Shown here: piece by piece, positions 32,116-44,457 of the stretch
Numbering within the stretch: the first letter of the stretch is position 1
Layout of the letters: each line of letters starts with the position of its first letter
The notes under the pieces: generated by a model
Told to the model about the DNA's origin: nothing
The model's database searches: none
The model's input: only the letters and a program-made list of their open reading frames with translations
Origin: Monosporascus cannonballus
Lineage: Eukaryota > Ascomycota > Sordariomycetes > Xylariales
Reading direction: 5' to 3'
Assembly (NCBI GenBank): GCA_004154925.1
Contig: QJNS01000066.1
Location: forward strand, 1 to 64,000
DNA: 64,000 nucleotides
Translations under genes and position numbers: made by a program

Positions 32116-34954
32116 CGTCGGCTTTGGTAATGGTCAGCTTACCACGCTGTAAAACACGCGGACAGGTGAGTGCTCTCCTCGTCGTAGGATTCCGGCTAAT
32201 GCTTGCCTTTATGTCCTCCGCCATTGGATCACTAAGCTCGTGCATTTAACCTCCCGGTAAGCATTGGTTAACACATCTGCCGGTAAAAACGTGGGGTAAG
32301 GGCGATGTTCCCTAACCGATCCGATACAGACCTCAAGGTCGCGCTGCAGATGGGGGTTTGTGAAGAGAGATTGGGGAAGCCTGGCAAATAAGATTCTTCC
32401 CATGTGGCACTGCAATTAGCCCGTCCCTTTGGGCCCTATTGCGGAGGGCGCCTATGATTGGGTCTCGGAGAGCGTTGCTCAGCGCCTAATTCAGGAGAAT
32501 CGTGCAATCAGCGGACCGGGAGTAGATGCATATAAAGGATCCCTCGTCTGGCGGGGTTTCTGTATATCTGCAGCCTCTGGCGTCTCGTCCTAGAAACCCG
32601 GTAAATTCCCTTCGGCGATATCAAATAGCCGTACGTCTGCAAACGGCTCCTGGCTTTTCCATAATGCTTCCCTGCTTAGCCACTCGAACTTTGCGATCCA
32701 GGTGCGAGAAAAGGTTACCAAGGGACGATTGACTATGGTCGGCCGAGCGTTCATGGCGACGGCGCCTTTTAATCTTTCGATATGGGCTCTTCCTATCATA
32801 CCGAAGCAGAAATCGGTACGCGTTGGATTGTTCGCAAACTAAAGTATTAAGTTTACTTCGAAGAATTAAAATGCCTCGTTGGCGGGAAGAGTCCGGTGCT
32901 TTTCACAGTTGGGAAGGGCAGCCCGGCTAGTCGATATAGCTAAGGGCTGTGGGTGTTATATGGCTGTACAATCTCTGTTTGGGGGTGCTAAGGAGAAAGA
33001 CCAGGGTTCGATCTATGTCAATCCCGAGTAGAGTCTTGTCTTACGGGCGACCTGAGATGACCTACGTGGTTTCCTCTCGACAGAAAAATCAGAGTAATGT
33101 CGCTGGAGATCAACCCCGAAGAGAAACTAGGCGCCGGGATCGTCGCCTACTCTCCCATTCGAGTCCTGTAGCTTGTTAAGTCGGGGATCCCGATAGATAT
33201 CGGGGCTGGACAACGGGTGATAGCCGGAGCGTAGAGATATGTATAGTACCTAGTGTGGTGGGTCCAGTAAATGCGGTTTTTTGCTGCGCTTGCTGACGGA
33301 GCACAGAACATACATACCGAGCCCTTTTCGGAGAATCAGTAACAGCCACGAGTTCACACGGCTTAAGCCATCTCCATCTGTAAAATGCGGTCAGTTGTCT
33401 ATTGTCGAAATTCAATGGGACGCACAGACTCCCGACCGGGAATTCCCTTTTTAAGGTTAAACATCCACGTGTCGGGCCGTTGCGGCTATATGCACAAAAG
33501 TAAGCTGGCTACCGTTCAGTGTTCTCTCACCTTTCGACTTGTGGCGGTTCAGATGGTGCTTTTCAAGTAGGGCCATTACTAAGTAGTTATACTTTTAGTA
33601 GGGACCTCATCTTGCTAGGTAGTGTTCGCCCCCTGTTGTTGCCATAGCAGTCATTCTCTTCTTTGTAGAGATCAAGGGCTCTCCCGAGTCTCGAGGGGAG
33701 ATGGTTCGTGACTGCAGTTTGTAATTAAGGTATGTCATGCAACGGTAGGGGGTACCCCAGATTTATCAGACAGGTGATTTTATAGTGTCCTTGCCTGAGA
33801 TGAGCAGCCATTATGTACCGAAAGACGGCTGACAAATGTCGAGACACGGTGAGCAATTCCTCCCAAAAATAGATATTCGTTCTCTCTTATTATACGCAAT
33901 CCAAATTTATAACTGTTTTCCTTGTGCATATAACTTCAGACTTCTCTCCAAGTTATGTAACGGGCTTGCATGCCTGTGGTTTCCCCCGATATTGCTGATT
34001 ATCTCCGGGGGGCCTACGTGCATAAGTACAATGTATAGCGCAATTGCATGACATTACACTACATATCGACTGCAGTGCTTCGTACACTAACGTTAGATTT
34101 ATTAGAGTGAATGCCTGCTAGGCCCGGAAGAGCTTCTCCCAGTGGAAATTATCTGGAACATACACATCGTACTGAGCCTGCGTATGTATGGTCCCTGCAT
34201 CAGCGTCCTTCTGTGGCCCATTTTGGCGGGCTCGGGCACAGGGCGCGCAATCACCGACGACCCTGTTAGCGGATTTCACGCTATCGTTTTAGGCAAGATA
34301 TGGCGCTAATCCCATGTAACTTGGAGCTGTCAACCCCAAGGGACTTCTGTCTGCACCAGACCAGTCGCTCTGAAATTCTCCCATGCTCTCCCATGCTCCC
34401 ATGCTTGCTGACTTGTCCGCATTGCGCCACCAACGAACCGTTCTCTGTTGCGTGTTAATTATTAACTCAGTAGATGAAGAACAAAGTGGGAAGGGGCTGA
34501 GACTGAGACATACCTGGCTTGACCAACCAACGAGAAACCATCGATCGCAAGCACGGGTTCGAGTGCTTTTCCCGCACATATCGCGGGAAGGGGTCGAATC
34601 GGAAGAAGTCCCCCTGAAATCCAGTCCTTCATTCGACCCTGAGCGCGAAACTGCATTCCACCCGCAAAGAATTTCTTTCGTCGAGATATTCGAAGACGAA
34701 ACGACGCGACGGACACGACGTTAATGAATCCCAGGATTGGGCCATCAGGCGCCGCTCGCCAGACTTCGGGCGGATTGCTAGTGTACTCCCAGACCGTCTT
34801 CGAATCCCGGTAATCCACCACGGCTTCGACGATATCCCGGAGAGAGCTTATATACGTTGCTCTGTCGGCCTGCTTCATTGGCTGCGGCCAGGGGCCGGAG
34901 AAGCACAGGAAGCAGAAGAGGAGGAGGGAAGGGCAGCACGCTGGAGAGAGGGAT
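32116..34954. other. largely gene-less stretch with coding-like scraps
   Basis: Minus-strand pieces at 32209-32415 (LPQSLFTNPHLQRDLEVCIG) and 32590-32799 (FSRTWIAKFEWLSREALWKS) look formerly coding but were not placed in a family. A possible MFS fragment lies at 33524-33724. The part nearest 34955 is the 5' region of the kinase gene. Confidence 0.35.
33524..33724 (+). pseudogene. possible MFS transporter fragment
   Basis: The frame PPVVAIAVILFFVEIKGSPE looks like a transmembrane helix followed by the short loop found after it in DHA14-type major facilitator transporters. The sequence just upstream contains WRFRWCF, similar to the WRWCF motif that precedes this helix, separated by an intron-like GTAGGG...TTTTAG. 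Only these two pieces are seen, so this is tentative. Confidence 0.3.
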
Positions 34955-37900
34955 ATGCAGACAAACAAGGCCAAGGCCGAGGCGCTAGGACGGAAAGCAA
35001 AGGTGCGTCCTGTTCAGTGTGCTCGTTCCGTCTGGTTTTTATATGCCTATTAGATGGTTCCCGGACGCCTATCCAACTCTCCACGGAGCTGGGACTAACG
35101 AGTAGTGCTGATACGCAATGCGCCTTACAGCTCGCCAATTCCTACCAAGAACTCCTGGAGTAAGTCAGCATGAACTCCGCTCTATCTCTCTCTCTCTCTC
35201 TCTCTCCTTCCCTCCCCGTTCCCGTCTTCCCAGAGCCGTCATCATTGATGCTAAGTCCTCGTCTCCTGTAGCGAATTCTCGAACAAGGACCTCAAGCATG
35301 TCGGGAACTACACCTTAGGGAAGCTGATAGGGAAGGGCTCCTTCGGCAAGGTTTATCTCGCAAACCACAAGCTCACCAATGGCTCCAAGGTTCGTCTCAC
35401 GACTCGGCCTTCCGCTGATGGGTCCTCGAGCACACCGCCCTAACCGCAGCAGGTCGTCCTCAAATCGGCCAAGAAAGATGATTCCAACCTCGCCCGCGAG
35501 ATCCACCACCACCGCCAGTTCGTTCACCCACACATCGCCCGGCTGTACGAGGTTATAGTGACGGAGACGCTGGTATGGATGGTACTGGAATATTGCCCGG
35601 GTAGGTTCTATCGACGCGTCGGACGTTTCATGGGGTCAGTAACTGATTGTCGTCGCAGGCGACGAGCTGTACAACTATCTGCTCAGACGCGGCCCGCTGC
35701 CCGTCGAAAAGGTGCAGAAGATATTTACGCAGCTAGTGGGGGCTGTATCCTACGTTCATCTACAGTCCTGCGTCCATCGGGACCTGAAGCTCGAGAATAT
35801 CTTGCTAGACAAGCATGAAAACGTCAAGCTGGTCGATTTCGGTTTCACGCGCGAATACGAGGGGAAGACGAACCACCTGCAGACATTCTGCGGCACCATT
35901 TGCTACTCGGCACCCGAGATGTTGAAGGGGGAGAAGTATGCGGGCGAGAAGGTCGACGTGTGGAGTTTGGGCGTCATCCTCTACGCCCTGCTTTGCGGCG
36001 AGTTGCCGTTCGATGACGACGACGATAATGTGACGAGGACGAAGATCCTATCCGAAGACCCGAAATATCCGGAACACTTGCCCGCTGATGCCGTAGCCCT
36101 GCTCAAGGCCCTCCTGTCCAGACGGCCTCTTCTCAGGCCCACGCTGCCGGAAATTCTCTCCCACCCGTTCCTCGCCGAACATGCCCCCCAGCAGCAAGCA
36201 ATCCTCAAGCTGCATCAGCCGCCACCTTTCGCCACACCCCTAGAGAAGGACTGTCTCCATCGCATGCGGGCCGCCGGCGTGGATATTGACGCCGTTATCG
36301 AGAGCGTGCTGGCTCAGCGGTGCGACGCGTTGGCCGGATGGTGGACGCTATTGCTGGAGAAGGAGGAGAGGAAGGCCCGCCGGAGGGAGCGAAGGCGGAG
36401 GGAAAAGGAAGCGGAGAATAGGAATTCTCGGCGTATCTCGGCAGCGTCCAGTAAACTTGAGCGCATGGCCCCGATCCTCGACGAGGATAGCGGAGCCTAC
36501 CGGCTAGGCGAGCCTCCGTTGCCTCGAACGCGATCACGGGGACGTCAGCAACGCCGGAGCACCCACTACAGCGACATGACCATCATGGATTTGCCAAATC
36601 TACCGGAGTCTCTGAGGGAGAGGGCCAGTTTCACTCCAGACACGGATACTCCACCGCCTCCTATAGATAAGGATTCGGTGCGGTCTGTGAGCTCATCCCG
36701 GCAGCGGCGACCTATCCCGCCACCGAAGGAGGGAATCCTCCGAAGCGCGAGGTCTAGGGGCTCAACGCTTCACCTGGTCACTACGCCGGACGCCCTGAAT
36801 GCTCATGGCGGCGAGGGGCAGAACGAACCCCAGAAGGTCCGCAAGAAGCCGTCGCAGGCGATCATGGCGCATTGGAGGCACTGGACTCATTGGATCCGCG
36901 AGAGCACCCGACGGGCCAGACTCAACAAGAAAGGTAGCTTTTCGACACCCAATTTGGTCCCTAAGGATGGCCAACCGGGATCCAGTAGTAACAAATCGAA
37001 AGACGCAAGCCCTCGGCCCCACACGAGCAAGCTACCCACGGCCAGTTCCGGCACGACCGCGTCGGACGGTAGACGTACTCCAAATCCACCCAATGGTAGC
37101 GCTAAAGGCACCGGAGGTTTTCGCGGCAGCGTACCGAACCCGCCATTGTCGGCACCACTGGCGGCGCCGCCTCAGTTCGTGAACCGGGCAGCGAGCTCGA
37201 CCTCTTACAAACGCCAGTCGCTATCGCCGGGTCCAGTAACGCCGCGTTCCACGATGCGACGTGCATCCACCGGTCTCCGCGGGAGGAAGTCGACGTCCTC
37301 GTCGCTGTCTTCCATCCGGACGATGCCGCACCACCACCACACGCACTCAAAGGCCAGCTCGACTAGCTCCAACGGCTCGGTCTCTACGACCAAGACGCCC
37401 ATGGCAGGCGGACGCTCGCCACACCACTCGGTAAAGGTCCTCCCGAGGACCCCGACGGCGAATTCCTTCCCGTCCAATATCCGCCTCGTTCGCGGCCCGC
37501 CGCTGGCCCTCAACGTCAATGAGGGCATGCCCTCTTCCTCAGGCCCTCAGAACCCCCCGGGCTCGCCGAACCCCTTCGGGTCCGGCGGCAGCCCGTCGGT
37601 GCTGTTCGCCAAGCGCAAGCGCAACCTCTTCAAGGGCCCCATGCTTTCCATAAACACGCGGACGCCGTCGGGGCGTGGCGGCGGTTCGGGCTCGGACTCC
37701 GCAGGTCACAGCCGCAGCGCCAGTGCCAGCGGGCTCGGCCGCGGGAGCGGTGACGTCACCATCCAGGAGGAGGACGAGGACGAGGAGGCCGAAGAAGTGA
37801 CGCTCGAGGACGACGTCGAGGAGGTCGACCAGTTCAGCCCAATCATCAGGGCCCCCGGCGAGAAGGTCGAGGAGATCTACGAGGTCGAGATCGAGGCCGA

Positions 37901-37988
37901 GGGCGGTGCGAAGATTGACCCCGCGGGTCTCGACAGCGGTGACGGTGGCGCTGCTGTATCGAACGCCGGAGTCGAGGTCGGCAAGTAA
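34955..37988 (+). CDS. KIN4/FRK1-like serine/threonine protein kinase
   Basis: Exons 34955-35002, 35131-35159, 35272-35389, 35453-35600 and 35659-37988 give 890 aa in frame. The kinase domain spans about residues 38-300: Gly-loop GKGSFGKV near 45, the ATP Lys in VVLKSAKK, CVHRDLKLEN with catalytic Asp near 156, DFGFTREY, and the activation segment ending YSAPEML. The run PFDDDDDN after GELPF and the hallmark DDSNLAREIHHHR place it near the KIN4/FRK1 branch of CAMK-like kinases. A basic, coiled segment (RRRERRRREKEAE) and a long Ser/Pro-rich disordered tail with His runs follow, ending in an acidic stretch. Yeast Kin4 guards spindle position; whether the filamentous-fungal homologue does so is not shown here. 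It opens the conserved housekeeping block. The first two exons are very short (48 and 29 nt) but complete the frame exactly. Confidence 0.88.
35185..35207 (+). repeat. CT dinucleotide microsatellite in kinase intron 2
   Basis: About eleven TC/CT units lie inside the second intron of the kinase gene, between the donor GTAAGT at 35160 and the acceptor at 35271. It contributes to a pyrimidine-rich intron and is a likely length polymorphism. Confidence 0.8.
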
Positions 37989-39244
37989 ATGGTAAAACTT
38001 ACTTAGCCTAAGCGGCGGAGCCGAGCCAGGTTAAACCAAACTATGCGATACCCATAACACTCTATATATATCTCTTCATATTCCACGTCATATCTCATAT
38101 CTCATTTTTCTTTCCGAATACGGGGGAATAAACCCCACACCTAGAAATCTAGTGCCGAATACCCTCGTCCTTTTGTACCATATACCCTATATCTCCCCCG
38201 TCGGCACAAGTGCGCTGTGCGACAAGGACGTTACCCTAGAAGTCAGATATACCATTTTATACATAGATAGCACGTTAGTCTACCTACAAAGATACACCGC
38301 GTATTCTTTTTGTTCAGTTGTCCGGGCGTGTTTTATGCGTGCGTAGTCTACGTGCCCTGGAACTAGTGCTGGTGAAGTTATAGGTGTAGGCGTCGTTACT
38401 ATGTCGATGTCCAGCCGAGTATGGCGTTTCCATCTCGTACCTCCATGGTATGAGGCGATCTGGGCCTGGAAGGGAGCGTATAGATCGGGGCCAACCGCGT
38501 ACGCTATTCCCATATCGCCAGGACTTGTCCAGACTCTCGGCCGGTGATCCTCTCGAGATCCCCGGGTACCTATCTCGCCTTTCTATAACGACGGCGCGCA
38601 CCCCCGACCGAAGCGCTGTCGGAGATGAGGGAGCCGGAGGTTCCGTAATACGAAGCGCACTTCCGCGATTGGAACTAGGTGGGTTGGCCCCCCTGACGAG
38701 GGTGAAAATCCGCTGTGGAGCATATGGAGCTGAGATACTGACGGATTTTAAGGAATGGTGAAAGAGACGAGGAAGAGGAGGATGGCTATCGAACTTCGAC
38801 AACCAGAAAGACGGGCGGTGCTTTTAAAAAGTTAAGACGAAAGCTCTCAAAGAAAAGGCCCTGGGGCAAGACCAGGTACGAAACTGTAATCTTCGTCCTC
38901 CCCTTATATCTGTCTGTCTAGTCGTATTATAAGTCATGCTTGCTCGATTAAGGGGATCGAAGTGGTTTGTTCTCTACCTAGGGTTAGTCGGGATAAAGAG
39001 TACTCGATATAACTAACTACTTACTAAGAGAAAGCTGATTAGGAATAACAATGCATACTGTTGCTAGGTAGGAAGCTTTTCATATACCTAGCTGGGCACC
39101 TAGTGGGACCGCTTGGAGCAATATTGTTCCCCCGACTGCCACCCTCGTTGTCCTACAACCTGCCCTTTTTTCCTGCAACATTATCTAAATTGAGATATCT
39201 GGGTAGAAGACCTCGGCCTTCGTACCTAGTATAAGCAAAAGGCG
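37989..39244. other. intergenic, with an unplaced coding-like tail near 38780-38900
   Basis: Open frames on both strands at 38314-38802 could not be assigned. On the plus strand a short frame ends in a very basic motif (AFKKLRRKLSKKRPWGKTRY, near 38820-38880), a kind of tail seen in some fungal proteins, but it is interrupted by a stop at 38739. The rest shows nothing. Confidence 0.3.
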
Positions 39245-40162
39245 CTATTTTCTAATCTTCTTAGAACACTCTTCATACAGTTCATCGATGTCCTTAGCGA
39301 GGTGGATGGCCACGTCAATCGCTCTCTCTCCGGACTCCTCTAGTAAGCCGCGAATCGCGGGATGACGAATGAAAACCTTAAACCCATTGAACCCCGAAGC
39401 GATGTTATGAGATAATAGAGTCCTCGGCTTATCACCCTTGACCGTGTTGGCGTAAGCGTATCGAGTCGCGTCGGCGATATCTTCTTGGAGTTTGTAGCCA
39501 TTATACGAGGCTAGGAAGGTACGGTGTAGCTTGTGGGTCGTAAGTGCCGTGAGGTCCGGGATGCAGTACTTGTCGCCTACTATATAAAGCTGAATATGGC
39601 AGAGGAGGAGTTTCTTGTAGTCCATTTCCGGTTCCTCGACTCGTTGTGGGCTGAATACCGGGCCCGGGGATGGATAGGATGCCGTGATGAATCTCCGTAC
39701 GTCGCCCAAACTATCCTCGTGCATCTCTTTACGTGATTTATAGTCGATCCAGAGCGCCCCCGCTTCTTCGTCAGCGTCCCGCTGCAAGGGCTTTTCCGCC
39801 TTTGGACTCATCTGGTCTCTAGTATGTTCATGCGGTTCGGTTCTGAGCTCGATCTTAGGTGTGGTGTAGTCGCCAGAGTGGGCGAATTCGCTAAATCGGA
39901 CAAACGTGTCGGGGTCCATGTCGTCCCAAACGGCGGTGCCCTCGCAAGCCTCTGACATCTCGCCGTTGATAAGTGTGTCAAGAGCGCGGGATAGACGCGA
40001 GAAAGGTAGGGAATGAACGACGAACTCCTTCCGCTCTGGCCCTACTAGGAAGCGGAAGAGCTTCGAGGTGAGCAGCCTATATGGTCAACCAGAAGTCAGT
40101 CGTCAACAATACGCGATTCGAGGGGTGTTAATAACTGACTCGCCATGCTCTGAGTTCGTCAT
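39245..40162 (-). CDS. BTB/POZ domain protein
   Basis: Exons 40162-40140 and 40076-39245 give 284 aa; the intron has ends GTCAGT...TATAG. The protein starts MTNSEHGELLTSKLFRFLVG and enters a fungal BTB fold: LLTSKLFRFLVGPERKEF, SRLSRALDTLINGEM, TAVWDDMDPDTFVRFSEF and AHSGDYTTP. A charged insertion then precedes the second half (LLLCHIQLYIVGDKYCIPDL, LTTHKLHRTF), which is the usual C-terminal helical region. BTB domains dimerise and often serve as adaptors for cullin-3 ligases; the fungal single-BTB proteins of this kind have unknown targets. Gene is intact. Confidence 0.82.
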
Positions 40163-40982
40163 GATAGGTGTGAATGCCAGGCCAACGAGTGGTCTAGCCT
40201 GCGATATTACGTGGGTAAAAGCTAGGCTATCACAGCGTCGAGTCTATAACCTCTTCGCTATCATGTGGAAGGAAGTAGGTAAGTCAAGCGGGTTGGTGCA
40301 GAAAAAAAAATTTTTTATGGTGGGAACATATGAGTAGCAACCACCTTGATAGATAATAATTTCCCTGAGATGTGACATCTACCTTTTTGGCTGCTGTGTT
40401 GCGGTGTTTAATTATAGGAAAGGCGCCAAAGTGACTCGAATTTTGTTGCCACCAAAACTACGAAGATAGGCACTACCTACTTCCATCAACTGCCGAAACA
40501 CTAGGTAGTCGGCGACATCTAGATATGCCCAACCTACGGTAGCTAATTCAACTTTGCCATAAAAGCCTATAATAACAGGAAACCTTGAAGTACAAGTCAG
40601 AAAACTCTACTTGGGAAGGAAGAGCGTTTTCCGATACTCGTATACCTAGCTACCGGGCTATAGTTTCGTTGGTATTTAGTTTGCTCTTCAACTATACGGA
40701 CATAACTGAGGCTGAAATAGGTATTCGAAAGACGGCATCTCAGTTCCCTTCCATCCCGTCAGCATGATGCCACCGCAGCCCCATGTAGGAGATATTATGA
40801 CAGTCGCTGGCGCGGTCAGACTCCATTGGGGTTCAGACGCTCCTTTGCCTTGGCGGTGGTGGGCATATACACGTTATCCCCATGTAGAATGGCTACCTTG
40901 GGCGTAAACTCGAACAGTCAAAAAAGCTCCAGAGGCACCAAATCATCCGCGAGGTTCGCCTATACCACTCTGGCAAGATTAT
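40163..40982. other. intergenic
   Basis: No gene or repeat is recognised. An A9T6 run near 40302-40316 is the only simple-sequence feature. Confidence 0.4.
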
Positions 40983-42002
40983 CTACTCCAGCACGTAGCA
41001 AGCACCGTTCTCTATGCTAGCTAGATCCGGACGGGCGAGGTTGGCATCTGCCCTCGTCTCGATCTGTTCCATTTTCAAAGCCCAGTCCAGAGTGTGCCGC
41101 TTATCATTGAGACTCCACATGAGAAGGCCGCCGTATATGAGCTCCATGTCTCCGGTATTGACCCAATACTTCGGCCCCGCCATCCTCCAGAGCTGGAGTC
41201 CGTTGCGGACGCCGGTGCTCATCAGTGCGCCCAAGAAAAAGTTCTCTTTGAGCGGATGCATCATCGCCAAGATACGCAGCGGCGGGCTCGCGCCCAGAAG
41301 ACCCTGGACAACCGTTGTGTCCCTGTCCGGCCGAAAGCCGTGCGGGAAGCTAAGAATCGCCTCATGTTTCTCGTCGTCGAGGGACCACACCAGCGCAAAC
41401 CCGTAGCAGAGAGAGTGCGTTTTTAGAGACATCGCGCTCAGCCAATCGGGCAACGGCGCTCCCGGGTGCGACGCTTGCCATGAAGAAGTCCCGTCAAACG
41501 TGGCGATATCGACGACGCGGTCGAAGTGGCTCCATCCTGACATCATTTTGGCCGCCCCGGGAACGGCGAAGATGGGGACGGAAGGGGCGAAGGTGAGCAG
41601 GGTCTGACGGTGCGCGTGATCGGGGGCTGTGTGGCATATGAGAATAGCGTCGACACCGGCGGCGGCAAGGCTGGTGTTCCCGGCCGCCTGCTCAATCTCG
41701 CGGACCACGGCGTCGACGGACGCCCCGTCGGTGGCCGCGGCCACGCAGTTCCGCTGGACACGGAGGAACCACGGCGCCACGAATACCATGTCCCCGGGCT
41801 CGGCGAGCCACGGCTCCAGCACGACGTGGTAGTAGGACCTGCCGGCCGAGACGCGTTCGGCGGCTGGCCGTGGGAACGATATAAGCCAGGAATTATCTCC
41901 GTTGATGCTGGTCATGACCGGACGAAGACGGTTTCTCCCATTGTCGACGTGGGCCCGGAGCGTCTTTTGACGATCCTCTCTAGGCATCACTGGCTTTTTC
42001 AC
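40983..42002 (-). CDS. metallo-beta-lactamase-fold protein
   Basis: A single-exon frame of 339 codons; the true start may be ATG at codon 30 (MTSINGDNSWLISF), where homologous-looking sequence begins. Key parts are the first beta strands (NSWLISFPRP, YYHVVLEPWL), ILICHTAPDHAHRQTLLTFA where the metal motif lies, VPIFAVPGAAKMMSGWSHFD, and later ILSFPHGF and ILAMMHPL with candidate His ligands. The canonical HxHxDH is represented by HTAPDH, with Thr-Ala in place of the second His position. This suggests an altered metal site. Fungal proteins of this group are usually uncharacterised hydrolases. Neighbours give no pathway hint. Confidence 0.7.
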   Translation of the reverse strand: MKKPVMPREDRQKTLRAHVDNGRNRLRPVMTSINGDNSWLISFPRPAAERVSAGRSYYHVVLEPWLAEPGDMVFVAPWFLRVQRNCVAAATDGASVDAVVREIEQAAGNTSLAAAGVDAILICHTAPDHAHRQTLLTFAPSVPIFAVPGAAKMMSGWSHFDRVVDIATFDGTSSWQASHPGAPLPDWLSAMSLKTHSLCYGFALVWSLDDEKHEAILSFPHGFRPDRDTTVVQGLLGASPPLRILAMMHPLKENFFLGALMSTGVRNGLQLWRMAGPKYWVNTGDMELIYGGLLMWSLNDKRHTLDWALKMEQIETRADANLARPDLASIENGACYVLE

Positions 42003-42942
42003 TGCGATTCGACACAGTGGTCAAAGATGACGGGGCTGATAGTTAGACGATTATGATTTTTATTTGTTAGCTTCGACCAGAACTGCATTGCGTGAGTTAA
42101 AGGGAATGGGACGACGAGCGAAAAGACGGTGAACTTGACAAACCTGACCTATTTACTGGAAGCCTACCTAGTTTACGGCTAGATGTGTATGGTTAGGCTG
42201 GTTTCCATACTTACAAGGGGTGCGATCCGACGTATAGTCATTAGGCCTTTCCGCCACTCAGTATTGACGAATGAACAAATGATGGTTTTGCCCAGCTTGA
42301 CCGAAACTGGCAGGATGGACAATTCTAATCCAATAGGGGTAAAGGTTCAATGACTCCAAGCCGCGAAAGACAACGACGTCCTGGCGCGGCCAGCAGAGAA
42401 TTAAACACGGAAATGTAATCATAAATCTACAAAACCATAGAACAAAGGTTTGATTCAGCTTTTCGACGGTGGCTACCTAGCCCCGAGTGGATTGGGCTGC
42501 TCACTGCTATAGCCCAAGCCAAACACACACCAATAGTGGTGGCATCAGCAATAGCAAGGGAATCTGGTTGCTTCTTGTATCGTACTTACCCATCCTGCAT
42601 GGCATAGTAGGTGTGCTTCCATGCGATAACACTGGCATTGCCGTGCGTGCCGCTATCTTGGACCACAAACGGAGAGCTGTGTTACATCATGAGACAAATT
42701 CTAGGAGCTATCAGGTGCTTGTTCTGCCCGCAACCGAATCGTAGTACTGCTGGTTGCCGTCACTGGCCTTATCCCGTTTGTAAGTCATGCGGGTATCCGG
42801 CCTAGGTGTTATTCCTGGTTTATCCATTGGCCGCCCCTCTCGGTTTATTTCGCTGCTGTCTTCTCCTGCTCCCACCTCATTCCCCCTCATAAGATTTCTG
42901 CTCCTCTCATTTTCCACTTCACCAGTCCATCAAGACGCAGTC
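42003..42942. other. intergenic, pyrimidine-rich promoter of next gene
   Basis: No gene is seen. From about 42830 to 42930 the plus strand is strongly C/T-rich, with a CCAAT box in reverse (ATTGG at about 42823). This fits the promoter of a well-expressed fungal gene starting at 42943. Confidence 0.4.
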
Positions 42943-43669
42943 ATGAACCCCTTCGAACATCTCGGAAAAGCCGCTGAGCAATTCGGCCAGGGTCTCGCCA
43001 AGGGCGCCAATGAAGTCGGCCAGCGGGCAGGGGAGATACTGCACGGCGTGGCCACTGGAACGGGTCAGGATCTTGTCAAGGCTTCTCACGAGCTAGTCCA
43101 ATCCTCTGCTAAGGGAGCAGGAGAATTCGCCCAGTGGGCAGCCCGGGTGGGCACAGATCTCGGTGGTCAGGTCGCGCCGCACGCACAATACGCAGCGGCG
43201 GGGATGTGTATCTTGGCCGAGAAATCCAAAGGCGATATAGAGCGGCTGTGGAACGAGATCCTAGACAAGCACGGACTCTCGGACGACGTCGGACGCGCCC
43301 ACGCGATGCGCGGCTGGATCGAGGGGTGCGTCAGGGACGGCAGGGACATGCCCGAGAGATTCAAGGAGGCCCTCGGCAAAGTCCACGATGCCGTGCATCA
43401 ATTTGCGAGCGAACACCGAGGCTTGTGTAGTGCCGCTGGGACCATCCTCGCTCTGGCGGTCATGGCGCTGCTGGTGCCTGCGAGCATTCGCGCCTTGGGC
43501 TTCTTGCCTACGGGAGTCGTCGCAGGTAAATTGAATGATTAACCGCGTCCGTGGAAACCGTTCACTAACATTCTCAGGCTCGTGGGCTGCCACATGGCAT
43601 TCTTCTCTGGGTGATGTCGCGGCTGGAAGTATATTTTCCTTCTTGCAGAGTCTGGGCACGGCGTTGTAA
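42943..43669 (+). CDS. IFI6/IFI27-like small membrane protein
   Basis: Exons 42943-43525 and 43578-43669 (intron GTAAAT...CTCAG) give 224 aa. The N-terminal part is an amphipathic Gly/Ala/Gln-rich repeat region (GKAAEQFGQGLAKGANEVGQ). After a charged middle comes a hydrophobic helix (AGTILALAVMALLVPASIRA) and then GVVAGSWAATWHSSLGDVAA, ending IFSFLQSLGTAL. The pattern GxxAGSxAAxxxSxxGxVAAGSxFxxLQS is that of the interferon-alpha-inducible 6-16/ISG12 fold found in many fungi. Function in fungi is unknown; in animals these are mitochondrial or ER membrane proteins. The start at 42943 follows a C/T-rich leader; a longer upstream frame lacks coding character. Confidence 0.75.
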
Positions 43670-44457
43670 TATGCGTTTCGGAGCCATGTAGGGGGCCCTG
43701 GATTCCCGAGGGGGAAATTCGCTTGCGTTGCGGCTGGGCAGGCCAATTCGCCTATGTTCCTAATGGCCTTGGAGCGTTCCTTGAAAGCATCGGCTTATGG
43801 CTTTAACTCCTGAGCGCGAGGGCGCGCTTGTAGTGTCCAGCAGGGTTGACGCACAGCTGCTTGACCCTAGTCGTGCTATAGTGAATCATTTATACAATCC
43901 CCTGCCTGCCAACTTGAAGACGAGGTGAGGATCATCCGGCAATTTTGACCCCTGGAAACTGGGTCCTGTATATGGTCATAGGCTGGAGCCATATGCTGGA
44001 TGGGAGATGGGACATACCCACCTCATCCTTTACTGGAGGAAGTTGGAACATGTCAGTGCGACCCAGTCAACAGGGCATGGGAGATGGAAATTTTCTTTTG
44101 TCGTTTTCTGATCCCTCTCCTTTTTGTGTAATGGAACAAACGCCGTTGTCAGTACCCCCTAACTCGATATATGAAATGTTGGTCAAAATACATATGCCAC
44201 TAAGATAACGGGGAAAACCGCAAAAGTGGTGTATTGAGACTTATGTAATACCATAACTGGTAAACTGGGTACAGGATGCCAAGACTGATAAGATTTCCCA
44301 GATATGATTGTTGACATCCGCAGCGCTGACTGACCAGCCGGAATCCAACACATAAGAATCCCGACGGCATTCAATTATTCGGGTCCAATTCCTTGAGCAT
44401 TCCATGACGGATGTCAATTAAACCCTCAATTTCTAGCAGCGTCGGTTTCGATTCACC
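43670..44457. other. intergenic
   Basis: No gene or repeat is recognised; several short frames are shadows without family resemblance. Confidence 0.4.

Noticed and set aside
34462..34974. 170-codon minus-strand open frame upstream of the kinase
   Set aside because: It overlaps the kinase first exon on the opposite strand, has no recognisable motif and mixed low-complexity character; treated as a shadow frame.
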